Assembly (NCBI GenBank): GCA_902566755.1
Contig: CACFJR010000009.1
Span: forward strand, 1 to 39,738
Direction of reading: 5' to 3'
Source of the DNA: an uncultured Pelagibacteraceae bacterium
GTDB lineage: Bacteria; Pseudomonadota; Alphaproteobacteria; Pelagibacterales; Pelagibacteraceae
DNA length: 39,738 nucleotides
In this document: positions 9,809 through 19,584 of the stretch, one piece after another
Position numbering within the stretch: position 1 is the first letter of the stretch
Layout of the letters: every line of letters starts with the position of its first letter
Made by a program: the position numbers and the translations under genes
Notes under the pieces: generated by a model
Database searches by the model: none
What the model was told of the DNA's origin: nothing
Seen by the model: the letters and a program-made list of their open reading frames with translations, nothing else

Positions 9809-10465
9809 ATGAGTTCAAATCTACCTATTAATAAGCAAATAGAAAAATATATTGATGAGAACTCTTTAAAATTACATCCAGTGCAAGATGAAATTATTAA
9901 GCATAACGACACACTTGGAAAAAAAAAGAATTTGCAAATTTCAATCAACCAATGTCATTTTTTATATTTAGTAACAAAATTATTTAAACCTAAAGAAATT
10001 TTAGAAATTGGTACTTTTACTGGTCTTAGCTCATTGAGTATGTGCATTGGTCTAGAAAACGACTCTAAGATAACCACTATCGATAAAAACAAAGATACTT
10101 CATTAGTAGCGAAAAATTTCTTTGAAAAGGCAAAAGTTTCAGAAAAAATTGATATTATCATTGATGAAGCTATCAATGGAATTAATAAATTAATAAGCCA
10201 AAAAAAATTGTTTAATTTGATTTTTATAGATGCTGATAAAGAGAATTACAAAAAATATTATGAATTGTCTTTAAACTTATTAAAAAGGGATGGTTTTATA
10301 ATCATTGATAATGTTTTGTGGCATGGCGAAGTTGTAGATAAAAACAATAAAGAACACTTAACAGAGATAATTCGAGATTTTAATACTTATGTTAATAACG
10401 ATATAAGAGTTGAAAATATGATTATCCCAATAGGTGATGGCTTTTCAATTTGTAGAAAATTATAA
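9809..10465 (+). CDS. Class I SAM-dependent O-methyltransferase
   Basis: The 218-residue protein is of the catechol/caffeoyl-CoA O-methyltransferase type (Methyltransf_3). The SAM-binding motif ILEIGTFTGLSSLSM is near residue 65, followed by TTIDKNKD, and the metal/acidic segment FIDADKENYKKYY with GFIIIDNVLWHGEV, which normally supplies Asp and Asn ligands for a divalent metal. The physiological acceptor cannot be deduced; bacterial members methylate catechol-like compounds or tRNA (TrmR). It starts one base after gatB and shares one base with trhO. Confidence 0.88.
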   Translation: MSSNLPINKQIEKYIDENSLKLHPVQDEIIKHNDTLGKKKNLQISINQCHFLYLVTKLFKPKEILEIGTFTGLSSLSMCIGLENDSKITTIDKNKDTSLVAKNFFEKAKVSEKIDIIIDEAINGINKLISQKKLFNLIFIDADKENYKKYYELSLNLLKRDGFIIIDNVLWHGEVVDKNNKEHLTEIIRDFNTYVNNDIRVENMIIPIGDGFSICRKL

Positions 10466-11367
10466 TGTATACTATCTTTGGTTTTTATAAATTTAAACAA
10501 TTAAAAAAAATCAGTAAACTCAAAGATAAACTCCAAAATATTATAGATGATTACAAAATTAAAGGAACTATAATTATCTCACCTGAGGGGATTAATGGAT
10601 CAATTTCTTTCCTAAAAAAAAATACTAAACAAATAAAAATCAATCTTAAAAAAATCTTTGCCATTACAAAATTTGATAATGAAAATATTTCTTTTAATAG
10701 ATTTATTCCTTTTCATAAGGGGAGGGTCAAGGTTAAAAAGGAAGTTGTTCCAATTGGAAAAAGACTTAAAAAAAAAGTTAAAAATAATCATCTTTCTCCT
10801 AAGGAATGGAATAATTTTGTTTTAAAAAAAGACACCTATGTAATTGATACTAGAAAAGATTTTGAGTTTAGGATTGGGACTTTCAAGAGATCTATAAATC
10901 CAAAATTAAATAACTTTAGAGATTTTTCTAAATATTTTAAAAAGTTTAATAAAAATTCGAAAATCGGAATGTTTTGTACAGGAGGTATTCGATGCGAAAA
11001 GGCTAGCGATTATTTATATAACAAAGGTTATAAAAATATTTTTCAGTTAAAGGGTGGCATTATTAATTATTTATCAAAAATCGACAGAAAAGAAAGCTTA
11101 TGGAAAGGGGAATGTTTTGTATTTGATAATCGTGTTTCTGTGAACCATAGGTTAAATAGAGGCAAATATTCAATTTGTGCTGGATGTAGAGAACCTATTT
11201 CTGTTATAGATAAGAATTCTGTGAAATTTGAAGAAGGTGTTTCATGTCCTAATTGTTATAATAAATCAAGCATAGAACAAAAAAAACGATTTAGAATGAG
11301 ACAAAGTCAAATTGATAAAGCAAAAAAAGAAAAAAAAAATTACATGTTTAAAAAAATTTACAAATAG
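10465..11367 (+). CDS. trhO: tRNA uridine(34) hydroxylase, rhodanese-like
   Basis: The 300-residue product matches the YceA/TrhO family, which catalyses oxygen-dependent formation of 5-hydroxyuridine at tRNA wobble position 34. It has the N-terminal acylphosphatase-like domain (SPEGINGSIS), a rhodanese domain with active-site Cys171 in MFCTGGIRCEKAS, and the C-terminal segment WKGECFVFDNRVSV with two Cys pairs (CAGC, CPNC). The end is very Lys-rich, as in many proteins here. TAATG overlaps link it to the methyltransferase; the MATE gene starts right after its stop codon. Confidence 0.92.
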   Translation: MYTIFGFYKFKQLKKISKLKDKLQNIIDDYKIKGTIIISPEGINGSISFLKKNTKQIKINLKKIFAITKFDNENISFNRFIPFHKGRVKVKKEVVPIGKRLKKKVKNNHLSPKEWNNFVLKKDTYVIDTRKDFEFRIGTFKRSINPKLNNFRDFSKYFKKFNKNSKIGMFCTGGIRCEKASDYLYNKGYKNIFQLKGGIINYLSKIDRKESLWKGECFVFDNRVSVNHRLNRGKYSICAGCREPISVIDKNSVKFEEGVSCPNCYNKSSIEQKKRFRMRQSQIDKAKKEKKNYMFKKIYK

Positions 11368-12744
11368 ATGGTTAAGAAGATTAATTTAACAGCGGATCCA
11401 ATGTGGCAACTTCTAAGAAGAGTTACATTCCCAGCCAGTATTGGATCGTTATTTCAAACTTTCTATAATCTTGTTGATACTTTTTTCGCAGGAAAGATAT
11501 CACCTGATGCGCTAAGTGCTTTAGCAAAATCGTTTCCAATTTACTTCATCATTATCGCAATAGGTGTTGGGGTTGGAGCTGGCACTAATACACTTATAGG
11601 AAATTCCATAGGTGAAAAAAAAGAAAAAGTCGCTTCATTATATGTTGCTCAATCAATAATTTTTGCGATAATCATTTCATTATTAGTTACATTTGTAGGA
11701 ATTAACTCTTCCAATTATCTGCTTCAATTATTAGGATCCTCTCCAGAAAATATTATTTTGACCAGGGAATATTTAGATATAATTTTTTATTGCACAGTAA
11801 TAGTATTGATACAAATATCTTTAAATGGAACATTAAACGCTCAAGGGGATACAAAAAGTTATAGAAACGTACTTATATTTACTTTTTTTTTAAACATCAT
11901 ACTTAATCCAATTTTTATTTTTGGTTTTTTGATAATACCTGCTTTTGGAATTTCAGGTATTGCCATTGCTACAGTTATTTGCCAACTTATTGGAACAATC
12001 TATTTAGCACAAAAAGTTTATTGTTGTAAACTTAAAGAGTACTTATATGCAAAGTGTTTTATTCCAAAAATTAACTTTTTAAATAATCTTACTTTTCAAT
12101 CTGTACCAATCATGTTTAGCATGTTGTTAATTGGTGTTGGTATATTTAATGTATTATACTTTGTAGGAAAATTTGGAGATATTGCTGCAGCTGGTTATGG
12201 AGCTGCACTTAGAATAGAACAAGTTTTCTTATTACCAGTCATAGCATTGAATACGGCTGTATTATCAATTGGAGGTCAAAACTTTGGAGCTAGAAATTTT
12301 GAAAGAATAAGAGATCTTTATAAAAAAGCATTAATATTTGGTTGCTCATTTATGATCATGGCTGGCTTTATTCTGTATTTTGGAGCAGAAAATCTCCTTG
12401 GATTAATTACTGACGATCCAGAAACTATTAAATTTGGATCTCTATATTTAAAGATTGCAGCATTGATAGGCCCTATATATCCCACTTTTTTTATTACTAC
12501 TGCTGTATTTCAGGCCCTTAAGAGACCCATCTTTAGTTTGTATCTGAGTATATTAAGGCTTACTGCAATTCCTTTTTTATGTTTGTGGTACGTTATTAAT
12601 ATAAAAGGAGGGGGTTACAGCGATATCTTTTATACAATATTAGTTACAAATTGGTTAATGGGATTAGTAGTACTAATTTTTATAGGATCTTTTTTTAATT
12701 ATATGTTTAAAGATAATAAAAAATATTTTTTTATAAAAAGTTAG
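11368..12744 (+). CDS. MATE-family multidrug/metabolite efflux transporter
   Basis: The 458-residue membrane protein has about 12 hydrophobic segments and the MATE-family N-terminal pattern MWQLLRRVTFPASIGSLFQTFYNLVDTFFAG. A second related half begins around residue 240, and RIEQVFLLPVIALNTAVLSIGGQNFGA is the family's signature in that half. MATE proteins export cationic drugs or metabolites using a Na+ or H+ gradient; the substrate here is unknown. It ends the rightward gatCAB block and converges on the ABC permease with one base between stop codons. Confidence 0.92.
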   Translation: MVKKINLTADPMWQLLRRVTFPASIGSLFQTFYNLVDTFFAGKISPDALSALAKSFPIYFIIIAIGVGVGAGTNTLIGNSIGEKKEKVASLYVAQSIIFAIIISLLVTFVGINSSNYLLQLLGSSPENIILTREYLDIIFYCTVIVLIQISLNGTLNAQGDTKSYRNVLIFTFFLNIILNPIFIFGFLIIPAFGISGIAIATVICQLIGTIYLAQKVYCCKLKEYLYAKCFIPKINFLNNLTFQSVPIMFSMLLIGVGIFNVLYFVGKFGDIAAAGYGAALRIEQVFLLPVIALNTAVLSIGGQNFGARNFERIRDLYKKALIFGCSFMIMAGFILYFGAENLLGLITDDPETIKFGSLYLKIAALIGPIYPTFFITTAVFQALKRPIFSLYLSILRLTAIPFLCLWYVINIKGGGYSDIFYTILVTNWLMGLVVLIFIGSFFNYMFKDNKKYFFIKS

Positions 12745-12745
12745 A

Positions 12746-13480
12746 TTAACTATCCTTTTTCATTTTTTTTTCAAGCCGTCTTACTAAGAATGATACAATT
12801 AAAATTAATATAAGATACTCTAAGATCAAAAACGTATATATTTCTAGAGGTCTGTATGTAGTAACAACAAGCTCATTAGCCTTTCTAGTTAGGTCTCCAA
12901 TACCAATAATTGAAACTAAAGATGACATTTTTAGAACGTAAACAAACTGATTTCCAATAGCAGGTAGTATATTTCTTATAGCTTGAGGAAGAATGACAAG
13001 TCTTAATTTTCTAAAAAAATTAAGCCCTAAAGAACTTCCAGCTTCCCATTGAGGTTTTCTAATTGAATTTATTCCAGCTCTAAAAATTTCAGCCTGAAAT
13101 GCGCTTTCACTTATAGATAAAGCTATAATACCAGATACAAATGGACTAAAACTAATTCCTGTCATAATAGGTAATCCGTAATAAATCCATAAAATCAAAA
13201 CTAACAAAGGTATAGCTCTAACTATTTCGACATAACCTATATTTAAGTATGTTAAAAATTTATTTTTGGCTAAGGAGGGGATAGCAACTATTAATCCCAA
13301 TACTATTGATAGAGATATTGATACGATAGATATAAAGATAGTTGTTGTGAATCCACTTAATAAAAATTTTAGATTTGTTAAACCGTTAACATTGTTGGGA
13401 GATAATATTAACCAATCTAATTCCTGCTTTCCACATGATAATAGAAATAACAATGAGAATAATAAAAATAAGTTTTTCAC
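12746..13480 (-). CDS. Amino-acid-type ABC transporter permease with lipobox-like N-terminus
   Basis: The 244-residue product is a HisM/GlnP-type permease. Residues from about 40 on contain the membrane segments and the EAA loop, EAGSSLGLNFFRKLRLVILPQAIRNILPAIGNQFV, which contacts the ATPase. The first 16 residues are unusual for a permease: MKNLFLLFSLLFLLSC resembles a lipoprotein signal with an LLSC lipobox, followed by GKQELDWL. A shorter version lacking this segment is not obvious because no good internal start precedes the first permease helix. It lies just downstream of the binding-protein gene (40-base gap). No ATP-binding subunit is encoded beside it. Confidence 0.9.
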   Translation of the reverse strand: MKNLFLLFSLLFLLSCGKQELDWLILSPNNVNGLTNLKFLLSGFTTTIFISIVSISLSIVLGLIVAIPSLAKNKFLTYLNIGYVEIVRAIPLLVLILWIYYGLPIMTGISFSPFVSGIIALSISESAFQAEIFRAGINSIRKPQWEAGSSLGLNFFRKLRLVILPQAIRNILPAIGNQFVYVLKMSSLVSIIGIGDLTRKANELVVTTYRPLEIYTFLILEYLILILIVSFLVRRLEKKMKKDS

Positions 13481-13520
13481 ACTTATATTTATAAAGAATT
13501 AATTATTAATAGCTAATTTA

Positions 13521-14285
13521 TTATAAGCTTTTAAGATTGTATTTTGCTAAAAGTTCTTTGAAGAAGCCAGATTTCTTTTTCTTATTGATCCAATCGTTAA
13601 CATACTTTCTCCACTTATCGTCATTTTTACCAACCATCATAGCTAAGAAAGCAGGATTTTTTTCACCATCTGGAACAATTACTAATTGTGGATATTTAAT
13701 AACTAATTTGTTGGCTTCAGTTGAACTTGTAATATTTCCATCAGCTCTTCCTGCTAGTACTTCCTGAAAATCTCTTGCAGGTGCCTCTACTGAATTTAAT
13801 TTTGATTTAGGGAAAAATTCTTTAGCTTTTTCCTCTTGTGAAGTTCCAAGTGTCGTAGCGATTGTAACATCTTTATTGTTTAGAGAGTCCCATGTTGAAA
13901 ATTTACTTAAATTTTTCTTTAAAACCAGTGGAACAGTTCCATATTTGTAATAAGTCTCTGTGAAACCTGCTACTTCTGCTCTTTTAGGAGTTTTTGTGAC
14001 ACTTGTTGAAATATCATATCTGTCTGAAGTTATTCCAGAAACTATAGTTTTCCATTCAGCAGGAACAAACTTAATTTTTACACCCATGTCTTTTGCAAGT
14101 TCGTTCATAACATCAATGTCAAAACCTTTATAGGTATTCGTGGAAGGATCTTTTATAGTCATTGGATCCCAGTCTCCAGTTGTACCAACTCTTAGTTCTC
14201 CGTTTGAAAGAATTTTATCTAATGAAGAAGCATTTGCTGAAAATGAGAATAATAAAGTAAATAATAATACGATAATTTTTTTCAT
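13521..14285 (-). CDS. Amino-acid-type ABC transporter substrate-binding protein (SBP_bac_3)
   Basis: The 254-residue protein starts with a clear Sec signal peptide ([20 protein letters not shown]), so it should be periplasmic. The mature part matches family 3 solute-binding proteins: [33 protein letters not shown] and a hinge region. The GTTGDW start and the layout also resemble cyclohexadienyl dehydratase (PheC), which shares this fold. The neighbouring permease favours a transport role, with an amino acid or small polar compound as likely substrate. It lies 59 bases downstream of soxG; whether it is co-transcribed with the sox operon cannot be told. Confidence 0.88.
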   Translation of the reverse strand: MKKIIVLLFTLLFSFSANASSLDKILSNGELRVGTTGDWDPMTIKDPSTNTYKGFDIDVMNELAKDMGVKIKFVPAEWKTIVSGITSDRYDISTSVTKTPKRAEVAGFTETYYKYGTVPLVLKKNLSKFSTWDSLNNKDVTIATTLGTSQEEKAKEFFPKSKLNSVEAPARDFQEVLAGRADGNITSSTEANKLVIKYPQLVIVPDGEKNPAFLAMMVGKNDDKWRKYVNDWINKKKKSGFFKELLAKYNLKSL

Positions 14286-14344
14286 AAGAGTTTAATAAGA
14301 TAATTTATGATATTTTTCTATGCTAACCTTGACGCAGTTAAATT

Positions 14345-14890
14345 TTACAATAAATTCGCCCCGTCATTAAGCCAATCCCATAAATGGTTAGAAAACGATC
14401 GTCTTACAAATAAATTTATATTGTTATCACCCAAGTTATGAATGATTACATCAATATGATTGATTATAGTTTGGGTTGTGGATCCTTTAGTCTCTTTGAA
14501 TTTTGAGAAATCAAATGGACAACTCATTGAGAGTAATTCGTATAAATTATTCCCAGAAATATTAATACACACCCATTGGTCACTTACATTAGTAACAGCT
14601 CCGTAGTTAAGTGATGAAATTTCTTTAAAAACTCTATCAAAAATTTCTTTATTCATGCTATTTGTATAAACCATCCATTCATCTGGACTTAGCCATAAAG
14701 CGCTTAACTCTTGGTTACTTGTAGACGTATTGCTTTCCGTTGGTAAAATAACAGAGAGTACTTGGCCAACTTTTGTAAAGAACTCTCTTTTTTTTCCACG
14801 TAAGTTAATTTTAGTAATTGGTTCTATCTCTTTCAAATTTAAATCTGAATATTCTCTTTTGTCTTTAATAGCTGTATTAATATTATCCAT
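14345..14890 (-). CDS. soxG: Sarcosine oxidase gamma subunit
   Basis: The 181-residue product is the small gamma subunit of heterotetrameric sarcosine oxidase, related to the C-terminal part of GcvT-like folds. Supporting segments are ALWLSPDEWMVY and the SCPFDFS run, followed by HLWDWL near the C-terminus. Identification leans strongly on position: it is last in soxB-soxD-soxA-soxG, the canonical order, and its start overlaps soxA by eight bases. The length is close to the family's norm of about 180-200. Confidence 0.88.
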   Translation of the reverse strand: MDNINTAIKDKREYSDLNLKEIEPITKINLRGKKREFFTKVGQVLSVILPTESNTSTSNQELSALWLSPDEWMVYTNSMNKEIFDRVFKEISSLNYGAVTNVSDQWVCINISGNNLYELLSMSCPFDFSKFKETKGSTTQTIINHIDVIIHNLGDNNINLFVRRSFSNHLWDWLNDGANLL

Positions 14891-17888
14891 TTATTCTTTC
14901 ATTTTCTTTATCTAAGAAGACAGTATCTGATACAGTTACTTTAATTGTTTTATCTATCATTGGAACCAAGAGTTTTTGTCCCTTGAGTTTTTTACCTTCT
15001 TTCAAAACTGCTAAAGCAATTGATTTTTTTAAAGTTGGACTGAAATAGCTTGAAGTTACATGTCCAAGCATATTCACAGGCTTTTTATTTTCGTCTTTAA
15101 CAATTTGAGCACCTTCCTCTAAAATTTCATTAGGGTCATCAGTTAAAAGCCCGACTAATTGTTTTCTATCTTCTCTAATAGTATCGCTTCTATATAGAGA
15201 TCGTTTACCAATAAAGTCATATTTTCTTTTACTAATTATCCAATCCATTTGAAGATCTACTGGTGTCATCGTCCCATCAGTATCTTGGCCAACAATGATA
15301 AATCCTTTTTCAGCCCTTAAAAGGTGCATAGTTTCAGTTCCATAAGGAGTAATGTTAAATTCTTTTCCTGCTTCAATACATTTTTCCCAAATATATTTAC
15401 CGTATGATGCTTCCACATTAATTTCATAACTAAGTTCACCTGTAAAACTTATCCGCATGATTCTGCAATTTATATTACCTAGCCTTACCTCTTTAAATGA
15501 CATATGTGGGAAACTTTCATCAGATAAATCTAAATCTTTAAAAATTTTATTAATGATTTTTTTTGCGTTTGGACCACATACACTCGCTGTTGCATAATGA
15601 TCCGTAACTGATGTTAAAAATACATCTAATTCTGGCCATTCTGTTTGTAAATAATCTTCAAGTTTGGACATGACATTTGCAGCACCACCAGTTGTTGTTG
15701 TCATTAAATAGTGATTTTCACCTAGTTTTGTTGTCACTCCATCATCGTAAACCATACCATCTTCATTCAACATTAAACCATATCTACATTTACCAATTTG
15801 TAATTTTGACCAAGCATTTGTGTAAACTCTATTAAGAAACTCATTTGCATCAGTTCCTTGAATGTCGATTTTACCGAGTGTTGAAGCATCTAATATTCCA
15901 CTAGATTCTCTTGCAGCTTTACTTTCCCTTTGTACAGCATCATGCATTGATTCACCATCTTTTGGATAATACCAAGCACGTTTCCATTGACCGACATTTT
16001 CAAACTTTGCGTTATTATTAACGTGCCAGTCATGCATAGGAGTTTTTCTAAAAATATCAAAAAATTGTCCAACGTTTCTACCTACTATGGTTCCAAAAGT
16101 AAGTGGTGTATATGGTGGTCTAAAAGTTGTCGTACCTAGTTCACCCATATTAGTGTTAGTTGTATCTGCAACTATACCCAAGGCATGCATGTTAGCAAGT
16201 TTACCTTGATCTGTACCCATACCAGTTGTTGTATATCTTTTTACGTGTTCAATTGATTTAAAGCCTTCTCGTAAAGCTAATTTTATATCTTTTGCAGTAC
16301 TATCATTTTGATAATCTAAAAATGGTTTTGTTTTACTTAACGGTTTATCTGATGGAAGTAACCATATATTTTTTTTCTCTTTTTCCTTAGAGCATTTAAC
16401 ATCTATTTTATCAAAATTAGAATTTTCAATCTGTAAAAACTTTTTTGTATCTTTTATTGAATTTTTTAAAACATCATCTAATTCGAAATCTCCTTTTGTA
16501 GAACCGATACTTAATTGATTTAAATTTGTTTTATCTGGAACAAAAATATTATCTTTGTTATCAAACTTAAGTTTACCACCAGATTGTGTAAATAGATGAA
16601 CCATCGGAGTCCAGCCACCAGAAATTGCTAAGCAATCACAATTCAATTCAATCTTTTTTCCGACAACATCATTGCCTTTATCATTAAGCTTCATTATTAT
16701 TATTTTGTTAATTCTTTTATAACCTTTAGTGTTTACTACTGTATGGTTCCAATAAATTTGTATCCCTAGACTTTTAACTTTATTTACTATTTCTGAAGAT
16801 GAATTATTTCTTATATCTATTATTGCATTTAATTTTGTGCCTGATTTATGTAATGATAAGGCTGTTTCATAAGCACTGTCATTATTAGTAAATATAACAT
16901 TTTCTAAACCACATCTTACACCGTAATAGTCTATGTATTTTTTCACAGCAGATGCTAACATTATACCTGGTCTATCGTTGTTATGAAAAACTTGAGGTCT
17001 TTCTATAGCGCCAGTGGAGATAATTACTTTTTTTGCTCTTATTTTGTAAAGCCTTTGTCTGATTTTATTATTACGGTCATTAACACTTAAGTGATCAGTT
17101 AAATTTTGCCTTGCTAGTAAAAAGTTGTAATTATGATAAGCAGCAAGACTTGTTCTTGTTTTAATAATGATATTTTTATCGTTTTTAATATTTTCAATGA
17201 GTTTTTTTAACCATTCACTGCTTTTTTGATTATCAATTTTAGATATATCATTGTCATCATAAATTAATGAACCTCCTAATAATTCCTTGTCCTCTAATAA
17301 TAAAACTTTTTTATTATCATCAGAAGCTATTTTAGCCGCTATTAAACCAGAAACACCACCTCCAACTATTAAGATATCACAGTGCATATATCTATGGTCG
17401 TACATATCTGGATCTTGTTTCGTTGGGGATTTTCCTAAGCCAGCAGATTTACGGATAAAGTATTCGTACTTCTCCCAAAAACTTGCTGGCCACATAAATG
17501 TTTTATAATAAAAGCCTGCAGGAAGGAGAGGTGATAAAAAGTTATTTATTCCACCTATATCAAATTTTACACTTGGCCAACAATTCTGACTGTTACAAAT
17601 TAAACCATCATATAATTCGATTTCAGTAGCTCGTACATTAGGATCAGTTAAAGCATCGTCATTTCCTATTTGAAGAATTGCATTTGGTTCCTCAGAACCG
17701 GATGTCATTATTCCTCTTGGTCTATGGTACTTAAAACTTCTTCCCACAAGATGAATATCGTTTGAAAGTAGGGCAGATGCTAGTGTATCGCCTTTATATC
17801 CGTATAATTTTTTTCCATTAAAAATAAAAGATAGTTTTCTGGTTTCGTCTACAAATTGTTTATTATTTATTCTTAGATTTTTGGACAT
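14883..17888 (-). CDS. soxA: Sarcosine oxidase alpha subunit
   Basis: This 1001-residue subunit of heterotetrameric sarcosine oxidase carries an N-terminal ferredoxin-like domain (FNGKKLYGYKGDTLASALL, SFKYHRPRGIM), an NAD-binding Rossmann domain with VGGGVSGLIAAKIA at about residues 175-187, and a C-terminal GcvT-type folate-binding domain from about residue 620. The complex oxidatively demethylates sarcosine to glycine and passes the one-carbon unit to THF as 5,10-methylene-THF. The full length agrees with the family. It shares one base (TAATG) with soxD and overlaps soxG by eight, so the operon is tightly coupled. A dimethylglycine-type substrate is a less likely alternative. Confidence 0.95.
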   Translation of the reverse strand: MSKNLRINNKQFVDETRKLSFIFNGKKLYGYKGDTLASALLSNDIHLVGRSFKYHRPRGIMTSGSEEPNAILQIGNDDALTDPNVRATEIELYDGLICNSQNCWPSVKFDIGGINNFLSPLLPAGFYYKTFMWPASFWEKYEYFIRKSAGLGKSPTKQDPDMYDHRYMHCDILIVGGGVSGLIAAKIASDDNKKVLLLEDKELLGGSLIYDDNDISKIDNQKSSEWLKKLIENIKNDKNIIIKTRTSLAAYHNYNFLLARQNLTDHLSVNDRNNKIRQRLYKIRAKKVIISTGAIERPQVFHNNDRPGIMLASAVKKYIDYYGVRCGLENVIFTNNDSAYETALSLHKSGTKLNAIIDIRNNSSSEIVNKVKSLGIQIYWNHTVVNTKGYKRINKIIIMKLNDKGNDVVGKKIELNCDCLAISGGWTPMVHLFTQSGGKLKFDNKDNIFVPDKTNLNQLSIGSTKGDFELDDVLKNSIKDTKKFLQIENSNFDKIDVKCSKEKEKKNIWLLPSDKPLSKTKPFLDYQNDSTAKDIKLALREGFKSIEHVKRYTTTGMGTDQGKLANMHALGIVADTTNTNMGELGTTTFRPPYTPLTFGTIVGRNVGQFFDIFRKTPMHDWHVNNNAKFENVGQWKRAWYYPKDGESMHDAVQRESKAARESSGILDASTLGKIDIQGTDANEFLNRVYTNAWSKLQIGKCRYGLMLNEDGMVYDDGVTTKLGENHYLMTTTTGGAANVMSKLEDYLQTEWPELDVFLTSVTDHYATASVCGPNAKKIINKIFKDLDLSDESFPHMSFKEVRLGNINCRIMRISFTGELSYEINVEASYGKYIWEKCIEAGKEFNITPYGTETMHLLRAEKGFIIVGQDTDGTMTPVDLQMDWIISKRKYDFIGKRSLYRSDTIREDRKQLVGLLTDDPNEILEEGAQIVKDENKKPVNMLGHVTSSYFSPTLKKSIALAVLKEGKKLKGQKLLVPMIDKTIKVTVSDTVFLDKENERING

Positions 17889-18163
17889 TATAATTTTGGT
17901 GGTTGTTCACCCATTTTGTATATTTTTTCTATTTTATCATTTGAGGTGTCACGGGCTACATTAAACCATTTTCTACATCCATGTGCATGATTCCATCTTT
18001 CAAATTGGATACCCTTAATATTTTTTCTCATAAACAAATATTCTGCCCATTGATCATCGTTTAATTCGGTAGGTTGTTTAGGTCTTGCTATATGAGCTTC
18101 ACCACCAGAAACAAATTCTGATTGATCTCTTTCACCACAATATGGACAATTAATTAAAAACAT
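17888..18163 (-). CDS. soxD: Sarcosine oxidase delta subunit
   Basis: The 91-residue protein is the zinc-binding delta subunit. Its N-terminus has NCPYCGERDQSEF, then GGEAHIARP, the WAEYLFMR run and WNHAHGCRKWFNVARDT, which supply the Cys/His ligands and match the family along its length. It shares one base with soxB upstream and one with soxA downstream. The small size is normal for this subunit and not a truncation. Confidence 0.95.
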   Translation of the reverse strand: MFLINCPYCGERDQSEFVSGGEAHIARPKQPTELNDDQWAEYLFMRKNIKGIQFERWNHAHGCRKWFNVARDTSNDKIEKIYKMGEQPPKL

Positions 18164-19416
18164 TAGTGGGCAACAGCTGCTGCTCCATGTTCATCTACTA
18201 GATCGCCACTTACAAATCTATTAATGTTAAATGCAGCATTTAATTTATGAGGTTCATCATTAGCGATTGTATGAGCAAATAAATCGCCCGAACCAGGTGT
18301 TGCTTTAAATCCACCAGTTCCCCAACCACAATTAAAATAAAGTCCTTTGATTGATGTTTTACTAATTATTGGGCTTGCATCTGGACATATGTCAACAATT
18401 CCACCCCATTGTCTTAACATCTTCATTCTACTAAAAATTGGATATAATTCTAATATAGCCTTAAGTGTTTCTTCTACAATGTTAAAGCTTCCCTTTTGAG
18501 TGTAAGAAACATAAGAGTCGGTTCCCGCACCAATAACTAATTCACCTTTATCAGATTGACTCACATAAGCATGAACAGCATTTGACATTACAACAGTATT
18601 AATTATTGGTTTTACTGGCTCCGATACAAGCGCTTGTAAAGGTTTACTTTCGAGTGGCAACTTTAGTCCCGCCATATTTGCTATTACACTTGAATGTCCT
18701 GCAGCAACAACACCAATCTTTTTGGTTTTAATAAATCCTTTTGTTGTTTCAAGACCTTCAACTGTATCTCCATTTCTTTTAATGCCTTTAACTTCGCAAT
18801 TTTGAATTATATCAACTCCCATTTCATCAGCGCCTCTTGCATAACCCCAAGCAACAGCATCATGTCTAGCTGTACCAGCTCTTTTTTGTAATGTACCACC
18901 TAATACTGGATACCTAATATCTTGAGAAGTATTTATTATCGGACAAAACTTTTTTACTTCATCTGTTTCCAACCAAACAGCATCAATACCATTTAATCTA
19001 TTTGCGTGAGTTCTTCTTTTTAAATCTCTTACATCTTGTAAATTATGAGCCAAATTCATAACTCCTCTTTGGCTGAACATTACATTGTAATTAAGTTCTT
19101 GGGATAAACCTTCCCAAATCTTTAATGCATGATCATATAAACCTGCGCTGGCGTCCCATAAATAATTTGATCTGATAATTGTAGTATTTCTTCCAGTGTT
19201 ACCTCCACCAATCCAACCTTTCTCAACAACAGCAATGTTTGCTAAATTATGTTTTTTCGCTAAATAATATGCAGTGGCTAAACCGTGACCGCCACCACCA
19301 ACAATTACAGCATCATACTCTTTTTTAGGTTCAGGATCTCTCCACGCTCTTTGCCAATTTTCATGGTTGCTAAAAGCATTCTTTATTAAAGAAAATATAG
19401 AATATTTATTTTTCAT
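18163..19416 (-). CDS. soxB: Sarcosine oxidase beta subunit
   Basis: The 417-residue beta subunit is a DAO-type flavoprotein that binds FAD and oxidises sarcosine. The dinucleotide motif [18 protein letters not shown] lies near residues 36-53. His185 in [15 protein letters not shown] is at the place where characterised SoxB subunits carry covalently attached FMN. The N-terminal stretch [17 protein letters not shown] is typical and supports the chosen start. It is the first gene of the soxBDAG operon. Upstream lie 62 bases up to the tRNA-Ser, which include a perfect 14-base palindrome. Confidence 0.96.
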   Translation of the reverse strand: MKNKYSIFSLIKNAFSNHENWQRAWRDPEPKKEYDAVIVGGGGHGLATAYYLAKKHNLANIAVVEKGWIGGGNTGRNTTIIRSNYLWDASAGLYDHALKIWEGLSQELNYNVMFSQRGVMNLAHNLQDVRDLKRRTHANRLNGIDAVWLETDEVKKFCPIINTSQDIRYPVLGGTLQKRAGTARHDAVAWGYARGADEMGVDIIQNCEVKGIKRNGDTVEGLETTKGFIKTKKIGVVAAGHSSVIANMAGLKLPLESKPLQALVSEPVKPIINTVVMSNAVHAYVSQSDKGELVIGAGTDSYVSYTQKGSFNIVEETLKAILELYPIFSRMKMLRQWGGIVDICPDASPIISKTSIKGLYFNCGWGTGGFKATPGSGDLFAHTIANDEPHKLNAAFNINRFVSGDLVDEHGAAAVAH

Positions 19417-19440
19417 TTTTTGAGAAATTACTTGATAAAT

Positions 19441-19454
19441 ATTGAATATTCAAT
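19441..19454. promoter_or_regulatory. Perfect 14-base palindrome upstream of soxB and tRNA-Ser
   Basis: ATTGAATATTCAAT is a perfect inverted repeat, centred 32 bases upstream of the soxB start (which reads leftward) and 31 bases before the mature tRNA-Ser 5' end (which reads rightward). Its position would suit an operator for either transcript, but AT-rich palindromes arise by chance and no regulator gene is adjacent. Confidence 0.3.
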
Positions 19455-19478
19455 GATTTCAAGTTACACAGTATATAA

Positions 19479-19573
19479 GGAAGGATGGGTGAGCTGGTTT
19501 AAACCAGCGGTTTGCTAAACCGCCGTACGCTTGAAAAGGTGTACCGAGGGTTCGAATCCCTCTCCTTCCGCCA
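19479..19573 (+). tRNA. tRNA-Ser (anticodon GCT)
   Basis: The 95-base sequence folds as a class II tRNA. The acceptor stem GGAAGGA pairs with TCCTTCC, followed by discriminator G and an encoded CCA at 19571-19573. The anticodon stem GCGGT/ACCGC holds loop TTGCTAA with anticodon GCT, which reads AGC and AGT. A long variable arm (GTACGC with GTGTAC) is the mark of tRNA-Ser, and the T arm is GAGGG-TTCGAAT-CCCTC. It is on the opposite strand from its neighbours soxB and the lytic transglycosylase gene. Confidence 0.97.
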
Positions 19574-19584
19574 TTTTTCAGAAA

